A stretch of 6,336 bases of DNA from Promethearchaeota archaeon CR_4 (GTDB taxonomy: Archaea > Asgardarchaeota > Lokiarchaeia > Sigyniarchaeales > CR-4): the NCBI GenBank assembly GCA_001940655.1, contig MBAA01000100.1:5211-11546 (forward strand), in the 5' to 3' direction. How positions within the stretch are numbered: the stretch's first letter is position 1; the number at the start of each line of letters is the position of its first letter. Below are positions 1 to 6,336 of this stretch, in pieces. The position numbers were made by a program, and so were the translations under genes. The notes beneath the pieces are model-generated. The model saw only the letters and a list, made by a program, of their open reading frames with translations, did not search any database and was not told where the DNA came from.

Positions 1-835
1 GGATCCATTCCATCATAGGATTGAGGCAGCCCTCCGGGAACGCGGCGTGCTTCGCGCCTAGGATGACGTGAAATTCTTTTTGCCCTGCCGGTACTTCCTC
101 GTACAATTTGCGGACTTGATCCACTGCGAATAGTTCATCATTCTCCCCCGCACCGACATAAATAGGAATCGTAATCCTATGAGGAAATGGCATTGTCCGA
201 GGATTCATAATCCGCATGAAGCGGAGCGTGTAAGTAAAGGTATACATCGGGTCGCCGACTCCTGCGATGCCGGGATGGGAATATTTGATAATGGGGTGAC
301 TGGGTCGAAATAAAGCATTCAGGCCGATTTTGAGATTGATCTGTAAGGTGGTAGGGCGATGCACCCCGGTCTGAAACTGTCGCGCCATACTCAGGAAGAT
401 CGCCGCAGAGATTCCGGCGGGGCAGTGGGAGAGGGCATAAACGGTGGCAACCACGCCAATGCTATGGCCGAGGAGCACAAGATACGGGTGCATTGCTTTC
501 AGGAAGGCAATGGTCTCGCACAGGTCTCGGATTAACCGGGTTTTGCTGGGCATATCGCCTCTCGTACCATCAGAGAGACCATGTCCGCGGAGATCCAGTC
601 CATAGACTGTAAACCCGCCCTTTGTGAGCGGGGTTGCCAAAATATTGTTGTATGCCCCGCTATGGGCGCTGATGCCGTGAATGAAAAGGATAGCAGGATT
701 TTCTGACCCGGGAGCAGGAGGATACCATACGCGCAAAAATAATATTTTGCCATCGGAAGTGGGTACGAAACAATGAGATCCCGGGAATGCCGCACGTAAT
801 GTTGTAACCGAAAAGTCTGTGGGAGATTTGTCCAT
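1..835 (-). CDS. Alpha/beta hydrolase, monoacylglycerol lipase/S33-like (3' end cut by window edge)
   Basis: The gene reads leftward from an ATG at 835-833 and runs off the left edge after 278 codons. An in-frame stop at 856-854 and the lack of any other start between make this ATG the natural start, although no strong ribosome-binding sequence precedes it. Visible motifs follow the Hydrolase_4 order: HG at residues 53-54 (oxyanion region), DLRGHGLSDGTRGD at 81-94 (the typical D-x-RGHG-x-S-x-G-x-RG block), the nucleophile elbow GHSIG at 123-127 with Ser125, Asp233 in GEND, and His263 in GAKHAAF. The triad is therefore complete. Residues about 150-215 form the variable cap that sets substrate choice. 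There is no signal peptide or membrane helix, so the enzyme is probably cytosolic. Relatives hydrolyse monoacylglycerols, lysophospholipids or other carboxylic esters; the substrate here cannot be told. Family members are usually about 270-310 residues, so only a short C-terminal piece is missing. The gene looks visibly more GC-rich than the neighbouring membrane-protein gene. Confidence 0.95.
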   Translation of the reverse strand, partial: MDKSPTDFSVTTLRAAFPGSHCFVPTSDGKILFLRVWYPPAPGSENPAILFIHGISAHSGAYNNILATPLTKGGFTVYGLDLRGHGLSDGTRGDMPSKTRLIRDLCETIAFLKAMHPYLVLLGHSIGVVATVYALSHCPAGISAAIFLSMARQFQTGVHRPTTLQINLKIGLNALFRPSHPIIKYSHPGIAGVGDPMYTFTYTLRFMRIMNPRTMPFPHRITIPIYVGAGENDELFAVDQVRKLYEEVPAGQKEFHVILGAKHAAFPEGCLNPMMEWI

Positions 836-867
836 CGAGGCTTCGTATACGAGTTATGTACCTACCG

Positions 868-874
868 AATTAAA
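868..874 (-). promoter_or_regulatory. Candidate TATA box for the hydrolase gene
   Basis: Read on the minus strand this is TTTAATT, about 33 bases upstream of the hydrolase ATG. Initiation about 25 bases downstream would give a very short leader, which agrees with the lack of a clear ribosome-binding sequence before that ATG. The match is weak and there is no clear BRE. Confidence 0.25.
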
Positions 875-920
875 CAGCTATGAGTGCTTTTACTGATGTA
901 AAAATCCTAAGACCAATGGA

Positions 921-936
921 TGTTAACCATTGTTAA
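921..936. repeat. TGTTAA direct repeats with an overlapping small palindrome
   Basis: TGTTAA occurs at 921-926 and again at 931-936, exactly 10 bases apart and so on the same face of the helix. The same bases also give the inverted pair TTAAC (923-927) and GTTAA (932-936) around a four-base spacer. The site lies between the two candidate TATA boxes, where an operator for either divergent gene could sit. Short AT-rich repeats arise easily by chance, so this is only a candidate. Confidence 0.3.
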
Positions 937-960
937 TGCTAATAATCGTACTCCCTTAGC

Positions 961-967
961 TTTAAAA
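961..967 (+). promoter_or_regulatory. Candidate TATA box for the giant membrane protein gene
   Basis: TTTAAAA resembles an archaeal TATA box. Start of transcription about 25 bases downstream, near 988-992, would leave a leader of roughly 25-29 bases that includes the AGGTG. A competing TTATAA at 985-990 would place the start at about 1011-1015, leaving the AGGTG out of the transcript, so the upstream box is preferred. No purine-rich BRE element is obvious. Confidence 0.35.
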
Positions 968-1006
968 GTATTCGGCAGGATGAATTATAAGGTATTAGGA
1001 TACGTA

Positions 1007-1011
1007 AGGTG
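1007..1011 (+). promoter_or_regulatory. Ribosome-binding site of the giant membrane protein gene
   Basis: AGGTG sits five bases upstream of the ATG at 1017 and matches the core of the sequence complementary to the 3' end of archaeal and bacterial 16S rRNA (GGAGGTGAT). With the in-frame stop at 1005-1007 it fixes the start and argues against a leaderless transcript. Confidence 0.7.
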
Positions 1012-1016
1012 GGGCA

Positions 1017-1631
1017 ATGTCGGGAGAACAAAAAATCCTCCGCGCAACGGAATTCTTGTGGAGATTTTGGTGGTTTTGCTTCTACATAATTTTATTGCCC
1101 ATTCTTTGTGCGGTTGTAGGATATTACGTCTTCCCGCTTCTTTTTCCTGGCCCGAGAACGCCGTATTATGGCGCGATTTTCACACTTATTGGATCGCTCG
1201 CGTTCTTCTACCATTTTTTCAAGAAATACCGGAAGCAACGCATATATCAAGACGATATCAACCTGTTTAACAAGAGAATTTCAAGTACGTTCATCCTTTT
1301 GTTGGTCGCGACCATAATGGAACCAGTGGGCACGATAATCGCCCTACTCCCGTACGTTTCAGAAGTTATCGCAATGATCTCGCTATCCCACATCTATACT
1401 TTCATCTGGATTTATTTTTATTATCAATTCTTCCGATGGGACGAGAATGCGAAATATACCCCCCTCTATGCAAGGATTAATCTCATTCTAACCCGAAGTT
1501 CGCACGAAATGATCTACTTTGGCATCTACATCGCAGAAACGCTATTCGCTGTGATTCTTCACGACATTCCATTTATTTGGTTGCACGCGTTTGTAAGCCC
1601 CCTTCTATTTTTCGGACTTATCTGGTTGTAC
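1017..1631 (+). other. N-terminal six-helix section of the giant membrane protein
   Basis: This covers residues 1-205. A short basic, aromatic N-terminus (WRFWWF at 15-20) leads into helices at about 16-38, 51-68, 90-112, 114-138, 163-182 and 184-205. The inner loops at about 69-88 (KKYRKQR and following) and 139-160 are basic. The outer loops, such as LLPYVSE and LHDIP, are short with proline and acidic residues. Helices 3 and 5 carry a glutamate inside the hydrophobic stretch (E102 and E174). The segment has the same hairpin polarity as the later array but longer inner loops, so it may be a distinct cap or simply the first three hairpins. Confidence 0.65.
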
Positions 1632-4600
1632 ACTAGATCCGAGCGGGGAGCTTTACGCAGGATCCTCGTACAGAATGCACACAACTTTGGATTTCCTGCT
1701 TCGCGGCAGGAGGAGAAACATCCCGTGGAATCAGAATGGAAGTATGTAAATGAAAGTGAATTCGAACGATTAGCAACGAAATATCTCGAAAAATTCACTA
1801 GAATGGGAATTTCTCTCATATTTTTATTGTCATTCCAAGTTCTCCTCGAATATACTCTCATTAATGCCACCCTAATTCTGACAAACCCGAATCTTGCAGG
1901 GACATACGCGCTCCTCTTCACCTTATTAGGAATAGCATATATCAAGACTCAAGTAGGTTTAGCGCTCTATTATAAACCGAAACGGAGCTGGAGCAGGGAA
2001 AATGTGCCAAAGATCAGAAGATTACACAAATTCAATATGATACTCGCTTTCCTCGCGGTCTACCTCATTTTCGGATGGTCTTTAGTGACATCTTCCTACT
2101 TTGTGACGCTTGGAATCTTGATTATCGTCATATCCATCACCTACTCTGAAGCTAGACACAACCTCTATGGCAAATTCAATATGTTGGCTCAATTAATAAC
2201 GTGGTCAGTGTTTGGGATGGAAATTTGTTGGGGATTGCTTCCGTTTGAATGGATTTTCCAATTTATCGCATTTCTCCTCTATATGTATCTATTATTAGAA
2301 ATCGCAAGGAGGGCGTGGGCATCTAATAATAAAGACATCACAGTAATGCAGAATCTCCTCGTGACAACCACGATCTTTGCGGTTCTATTTGCAATATATC
2401 CCCCGGCATTAGAAGCCTATTTATTTTCACCCGATCCAGCGATGATATTAATAACCCACACTTTATTTGTCATTTTATTCCTGTTGATTGCAGTCATCGC
2501 AATCCTCTATCGATTATTTTTCAGTCTGTTTCGTGGGCAGGCATCGGTATTTCTCAAGAATACTTTATCGACAAGTATTTTTATTTTCCTCTGTTTTCTC
2601 GCGGTTGTCATAGATTTTCGGGTATTCTCGCTATTGGATATAAGTTCATTCATCAAAATAACACTCGCGTCCGCATTTCTCGTTTCGCTCGCATTCATGG
2701 GATTTTCTTCCCTTAATGTAAAAATAGGCATTTTATCGCAAAGAGATCATCAAAACCATAATTACTATTCAGCTTGGACATTGAGTATCATCATCTTTCT
2801 CTTCTTTGGGGTACTCTTCCCTACATTTATTGGAATTCTGACGAATCTACTTTATGTTTTAATTGTCCTTCAAGCTCTTGTTCATTTTGCGGTTAGACTG
2901 CAAAAAATCTCTGCGGAATTTCGCCAAGTCTTTTCCCGTGTGTCTTGTTACTTGTTCGTTTTTGTAGCTTTCGCCCTCTTTTATGAGGTATTCGTAAATC
3001 AATTGTTTCTAGATTCCCTCTTTTCTATATTTCTTGCTTTGAGTGTAAGTAATTGTATCACATATATCCTAACTCGGGGACATCTCTTCCCTGCCACATT
3101 GGTGCATTACTATGCGGCTTGGCCGTTGTTGCCGGTCGTTTTCCTCCTCATCCTCTCCAACAATCTCACCATTATGGGTCTATCTTGGAGCATATTCTTT
3201 TTCTCGTTTTATCTACAAATTCTGATTTATTGGACCAATTCTCTGAGAAAACTTGACCAAACCTTCTATGCTAAATTCACAAATATAAATTCCATTGCAT
3301 TTTTAGCAGGCGTCTTCGGCGTCATCGTTGGCGTTTTTCCTGCTTCGTACTTCACATCACTATTCGCGGTTTTCCTTGGATTATGTGGAATATGTGGCGC
3401 AGTTTGGTTATTTTCCGTATTGTTCAGCCTGTATCCACCAAAATACGTGAAAATATTAACATCCATAACTTTATATTTTCTCCTTTTGGTCGTATTGTAC
3501 TATTCCGTCATTGCCCTCCTCCCAAGCTGGTACACGTACACAATCCCTCTATTATTAGCAGCAGCGATCTTACTTCTCTCTCATTTTATAACTTACAAGC
3601 TTGGTCTTATGGAGAGGGCAACCTTTCTCCGACTTATAATATTTAGCGTGTTAATTATCGCAATCGCAATTTGTTGCATCCCTCTCGTTATAGGATTAGA
3701 ATTTATGAGAATTGGATTGCCATTTCCCACGTGGGGGGTTATCCTATGTACGAGCTACCTCCTATTTGCGTGTGTCTTGGGGTTTCAAAAGAAATCCTCG
3801 CAGTTTGAATTCAAACCTCAGGTAATATTGCATCTTAGGAAGACTCTTATTTGGATATGGTTTGCCACGACCCTTTTAACACCGATTTATTTCTTGATAA
3901 CTCTATTTTCAACTTGGCAGTTAATTATTTTCCCCATCGGTGCGTTAATTTTCTTCTCATTGAATATTTACACGGTAATAATGCTAAAAACCATTAAAGT
4001 TAGAGATGAGATTGTACAGGTAGTTCAGAATTTTCTCGTTTTTGGGATAAATTTCTCCATATCTGGTATAGTAGCGATTACCCTGCTGACAAATCATGCG
4101 ATACCTCTATTTTCGATTTTTATTTCCCCAACATTTGCAGGTTGGGATGTGATTTGGTATTTTGGTATTTTTTCCCTCCTCAACTTGATCTTATTCAACC
4201 TACAATCCCGCTATGCACACGTACAATTGGCCCGGTGGATTGAGTGGGTTGAGATGATTTTCTGGTTTTATGTCAAGGGCATTGTCTGCGTCGGATTAGC
4301 AGTGGTTTTCCCCGTTACTTCCCCACTTAACCTTTTATTTTTAATTATCGCGGCAGGCGCTATGTTATCTCCAATTACTGTGTCGTATCTGCAGAAGATT
4401 AGAAGAAAAATGCGAGATCAGGGCATTGTAGTGGATAAAGGGATTGCTCTTGTCTTCATAACTGCGTTGTGTGGAATATTTCTTTCATCGTTCTGGTTTA
4501 CTGATAGTGCAGTCCCAGTGTTCGCGGCAAATCCTGTATTAGGGATTATGTTTGGAATAGCAAATCTATTGATCTTCTTGAATTTTTGCATTGTTTCTTA

Positions 4601-6336
4601 CAAAAGATTAACCGCTAAATTCCAACCAAACCTTACGAATGGCGAAATTTCTTCCAGATATTCACCAAGTTCGAAATGGGCAACATTCTTCGGAGCTGCT
4701 TTGATTTTATTTTGCGGAATTTTCTTCCAGATTCCTTTAATTAGTCCATTATTGCTTCTCATTATCTTCACAATTACATTTAGCTTCCGAAATTCGAATC
4801 TCCTCTTGAAAATCGCCCAAGTTTTCCTTTTGAGTTATATAACCTACATTACTGGTAGGATTTTCATCGACTTTTATGCAAACACGATACCTGTGAATCT
4901 GATATCAACATTCATACATAATTTTGCCACAACCTTGCAACAAAATTATTCCGAAATAGGCGATCACATATTACTTTATCTTATCTCCTTGCTTACGATC
5001 TTGATTTTCTCGATGGGATTAAATCGCAAGCAGAAAAATTTGTTCGAGGCATCCACCTCTTTTGTCGTGATTTCTTCCATCGTATTCACTTCCCTGCAAT
5101 TGTTTACTGGTATTCTGTTTCCCAACATCGTGGTGATTTCCCTCCTAGTACTCCTGCTCCAATTGACGCCCTTCTTATTTTATTACAAGCATCCTTATGC
5201 GGTTTGGTTTGCCAACACCTGCATCGTTCTTTTCGTTTTCATTTGCCTCAACTATTTCTCGTTTCAAGTACTATTCGTGCCTGCGGAGTTCGGAACTACC
5301 AAGTACATCCTCGCTCTCACCTCGACGCTGAGCGGAACGCTCTTTACCTTCGTGCTACGCTTTAATAAATTGCCGGAAAGATACAGGCCTTATAGTTACT
5401 TGAGTGTCCTAACAGCGATGATCATTTCAATTCCCTCTTTTGTCTATTTCCTACTCTTAGAATCAATGCCTACGTTGAAAAGTTCCATATCGCTTGCAAT
5501 TGCATTAAATTTCGGGATACTCCTCTTTTTCTTGTCCACTGCAATCTACCAGTGGCAATTTTCCCGCACGATTTGGGAAGCTGCGTGGGGCGCTTGGCTT
5601 ATCCTCCCGATTGTGAATTATGTAATCATAGCAGAATTACTCGGAGGCATCGATCTCGCAACTAGAGCATTAAATCTCTTCGGTGCTAAGGGTCCATCTG
5701 GTTCTTTGATCCTTTCGGTGATACTTTGTACGTTGCTCTACTTGCCGATATTCTACACGAAAGTGAAAATCCACTTCCGGAAAATTTTGTTCTTCATTTG
5801 GGGCGAGACGCTATTTCTCGTAGCTTGGATTGCCCAGTTGCTTTTCGGGCCAAATATATTCCTATCAACAGGATTTTTCAGCATTATTGCTGTCTTCCTG
5901 TTATTACCGCTTCTTTACTTGCTAAAAGCGTGGAAGTTCTTGTCTTATTTCTGGATTCTAATGACCGCCTTCAATGCAATATTCTTCTATGGTTATTTGT
6001 CGTTTCTTGGCATTTCGCTAGAAAATGTCTTGTCAATTGATTTGATCCTCGTAGGATTGTTCTTGATGGTATTTTCTTTTTTCCCGCATCTCCAAAACAG
6101 AAAGTTATTTTTAATTATCTCGTATGGCACGTTGTTGACTGGGGTCTTTTTATTGATTTATTTTGCAGTCTTGGCAATCACGTTAAACCCCTTTATTTCA
6201 ATCAATATCTCTTTCATAATCTTAGCACTAAGTCTGTTTTCGTCCAAATATTTAAAACTCAATCAGAAAAATATCCACTTTGCGATTGCCGTGATATTGA
6301 TCTGCAATACATCCCTCTTAGTATTGTTTTCCTTTA
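1017..6336 (+). CDS. Giant polytopic membrane protein of unknown family (at least 1773 residues, 3' end beyond window)
   Basis: A single frame stays open for 1773 codons from the ATG at 1017 and is still open at the right edge. The start is supported by an in-frame stop at 1005-1007 and by AGGTG at 1007-1011, five bases before the ATG. By eye there are about 54-55 hydrophobic helices rich in Phe, Ile, Leu, Trp and Tyr, with no recognisable catalytic or nucleotide-binding motif. Basic loops recur on one side, for example around residues 319-338, 627-641, 739-755, 923-942, 1125-1139, 1335-1341 and 1581-1589. The opposite loops are short, hold Pro, Asp and Glu, and have few basic residues. The positive-inside rule therefore predicts a cytoplasmic N-terminus and a consistent two-helix periodicity. 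There is no cleavable signal peptide. It could be a transporter-like, scaffold or envelope-assembly protein. I considered bacterial DUF2339-type multi-helix proteins, but saw neither their N-terminal coiled coil nor a convincing motif. The reading frame is certain; the function is unknown. Confidence 0.95.
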   Translation, partial: MSGEQKILRATEFLWRFWWFCFYIILLPILCAVVGYYVFPLLFPGPRTPYYGAIFTLIGSLAFFYHFFKKYRKQRIYQDDINLFNKRISSTFILLLVATIMEPVGTIIALLPYVSEVIAMISLSHIYTFIWIYFYYQFFRWDENAKYTPLYARINLILTRSSHEMIYFGIYIAETLFAVILHDIPFIWLHAFVSPLLFFGLIWLYTRSERGALRRILVQNAHNFGFPASRQEEKHPVESEWKYVNESEFERLATKYLEKFTRMGISLIFLLSFQVLLEYTLINATLILTNPNLAGTYALLFTLLGIAYIKTQVGLALYYKPKRSWSRENVPKIRRLHKFNMILAFLAVYLIFGWSLVTSSYFVTLGILIIVISITYSEARHNLYGKFNMLAQLITWSVFGMEICWGLLPFEWIFQFIAFLLYMYLLLEIARRAWASNNKDITVMQNLLVTTTIFAVLFAIYPPALEAYLFSPDPAMILITHTLFVILFLLIAVIAILYRLFFSLFRGQASVFLKNTLSTSIFIFLCFLAVVIDFRVFSLLDISSFIKITLASAFLVSLAFMGFSSLNVKIGILSQRDHQNHNYYSAWTLSIIIFLFFGVLFPTFIGILTNLLYVLIVLQALVHFAVRLQKISAEFRQVFSRVSCYLFVFVAFALFYEVFVNQLFLDSLFSIFLALSVSNCITYILTRGHLFPATLVHYYAAWPLLPVVFLLILSNNLTIMGLSWSIFFFSFYLQILIYWTNSLRKLDQTFYAKFTNINSIAFLAGVFGVIVGVFPASYFTSLFAVFLGLCGICGAVWLFSVLFSLYPPKYVKILTSITLYFLLLVVLYYSVIALLPSWYTYTIPLLLAAAILLLSHFITYKLGLMERATFLRLIIFSVLIIAIAICCIPLVIGLEFMRIGLPFPTWGVILCTSYLLFACVLGFQKKSSQFEFKPQVILHLRKTLIWIWFATTLLTPIYFLITLFSTWQLIIFPIGALIFFSLNIYTVIMLKTIKVRDEIVQVVQNFLVFGINFSISGIVAITLLTNHAIPLFSIFISPTFAGWDVIWYFGIFSLLNLILFNLQSRYAHVQLARWIEWVEMIFWFYVKGIVCVGLAVVFPVTSPLNLLFLIIAAGAMLSPITVSYLQKIRRKMRDQGIVVDKGIALVFITALCGIFLSSFWFTDSAVPVFAANPVLGIMFGIANLLIFLNFCIVSYKRLTAKFQPNLTNGEISSRYSPSSKWATFFGAALILFCGIFFQIPLISPLLLLIIFTITFSFRNSNLLLKIAQVFLLSYITYITGRIFIDFYANTIPVNLISTFIHNFATTLQQNYSEIGDHILLYLISLLTILIFSMGLNRKQKNLFEASTSFVVISSIVFTSLQLFTGILFPNIVVISLLVLLLQLTPFLFYYKHPYAVWFANTCIVLFVFICLNYFSFQVLFVPAEFGTTKYILALTSTLSGTLFTFVLRFNKLPERYRPYSYLSVLTAMIISIPSFVYFLLLESMPTLKSSISLAIALNFGILLFFLSTAIYQWQFSRTIWEAAWGAWLILPIVNYVIIAELLGGIDLATRALNLFGAKGPSGSLILSVILCTLLYLPIFYTKVKIHFRKILFFIWGETLFLVAWIAQLLFGPNIFLSTGFFSIIAVFLLLPLLYLLKAWKFLSYFWILMTAFNAIFFYGYLSFLGISLENVLSIDLILVGLFLMVFSFFPHLQNRKLFLIISYGTLLTGVFLLIYFAVLAITLNPFISINISFIILALSLFSSKYLKLNQKNIHFAIAVILICNTSLLVLFSF
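1632..1802 (+). other. Long cytoplasmic hydrophilic loop of the giant membrane protein
   Basis: Residues 206-262 are the longest charged stretch in the visible protein. It begins with a basic part (TRSERGALRR at 206-215). A central acidic and polar part follows (RQEEKHPVESEW at 230-241), then a likely amphipathic helix at about 245-261 ending in YLEKF. The other inner loops run to about 10-25 residues, so this loop stands out and separates the six N-terminal helices from the regular hairpin series. It may be a docking or regulatory element. No known domain was recognised. Confidence 0.6.
1803..6336 (+). repeat. Tandem two-helix hairpin series within the giant membrane protein
   Basis: From about residue 263 onward, the chain is a run of hairpins: basic inner loop, helix, short outer loop, helix, basic inner loop. 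Inner loops start near residues 319, 378, 429, 499, 568, 627, 685, 739, 804, 861, 923, 991, 1063, 1125, 1195, 1258, 1335, 1390, 1448, 1511, 1581, 1637, 1690 and 1742. That averages about 62 residues per unit, so roughly 24-25 hairpins. Boundaries were set by eye and are good to a few residues. Sequence identity between units is low. The best recurrent element is K-F-[N/T] at the entry to the first helix, followed 14-15 residues later by glycine (residues 338, 386 and 753). These are degenerate protein-level repeats, not DNA repeats. Confidence 0.6.

Larger units (their letters stand above)
836..1016. promoter_or_regulatory. Divergent intergenic region with promoters for both genes
   Basis: These 181 bases separate the start codons of the two divergent genes, so both promoters should lie here unless the genes are leaderless or internally transcribed. 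The stretch is visibly AT-rich. It contains TTTAAAA on the plus strand, TTTAATT on the minus strand, a TGTTAA pair and a ribosome-binding sequence just before the right-hand gene. I see no riboswitch, small RNA or tRNA in it. Confidence 0.7.

Noticed and set aside
1..6. GGATCC at the left edge as evidence of a cloning junction
   Set aside because: Six bases are weak evidence, and another GGATCC lies at 1660-1665 within the giant gene. It could equally be the natural sequence at a contig end.
532..795. An 87-codon minus-strand frame inside the hydrolase region
   Set aside because: It lies on the same strand in a different frame from the hydrolase, whose HG, RGHG, GHSIG, Asp and His motifs all fall in the longer frame. 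It is a shadow.
985..990. TTATAA as the TATA box of the giant gene
   Set aside because: Transcription from it would start at about 1011-1015, leaving the AGGTG ribosome-binding sequence outside the transcript. The TTTAAAA at 961 fits better.
920..1270. A 116-codon plus-strand frame starting in the intergenic region
   Set aside because: It overlaps the first 254 bases of the giant gene in another frame and has no ribosome-binding sequence before its ATG. Its translation shows no coherent domain or helix pattern.
1559..1945. A 128-codon minus-strand frame, and similar short frames at 2507-2731, 3053-3256, 3266-3466, 3383-3646 and 5726-6040
   Set aside because: All are embedded in the uninterrupted 5.3-kb frame and have no recognisable motif or separate ribosome-binding context. 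They are expected by chance opposite or beside a long gene.
1017..6336. Several adjacent membrane-protein genes rather than one
   Set aside because: I read the frame codon by codon and found no stop or frame change across 1773 codons, and no internal spacer with a start and ribosome-binding site.
1017..6336. Assignment to a DUF2339-type or known transporter family
   Set aside because: There is no N-terminal coiled coil, no nucleotide-binding motif and no transporter signature that I could find. Helix number alone does not identify a family.

Overview
The window is a fragment of a prokaryotic chromosome holding two protein genes, both cut by the window edges. They are transcribed divergently from a 181-base intergenic region. 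There are no introns, tRNA or rRNA genes, CRISPR arrays or insertion sequences that I can see. An AGGTG ribosome-binding sequence, TTTAAAA-like boxes and frequent ATA, TTA, AGA and AGG codons suit an archaeon. A giant multi-helix membrane protein of unknown family would fit an uncultured lineage such as an Asgard archaeon. That taxonomic guess is weak, because no marker gene is present.

Layout. Bases 1-835 (minus strand) encode nearly all of an alpha/beta hydrolase of the monoacylglycerol-lipase/S33-like (Hydrolase_4) type. Its Ser-Asp-His triad is complete, and only the extreme C-terminus is lost at the left edge. Bases 836-1016 are the divergent promoter region, with candidate TATA boxes, a pair of TGTTAA repeats one helical turn apart, and a ribosome-binding site for the right-hand gene. 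Bases 1017-6336 (plus strand) are one uninterrupted reading frame of 1773 codons that is still open at the right edge. It fills 84% of the window.

The large protein is the reason to look at this window. By eye it has about 54-55 membrane helices and almost no soluble domain. After an N-terminal six-helix section and a hydrophilic loop of about 57 residues, it becomes a tandem series of two-helix hairpins, one every 62 residues or so. Basic loops lie on one side and short, proline-containing, nearly uncharged or acidic loops on the other. Traces of sequence repetition (a recurring KF[N/T] motif and a 13-base exact DNA repeat) suggest growth by internal duplication. I do not recognise the family and assign no function.

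How the genes work together is not evident. Divergent genes can share regulation, and a membrane protein beside a lipase-like enzyme could point to lipid or envelope work, but nothing in the sequence demonstrates a link.
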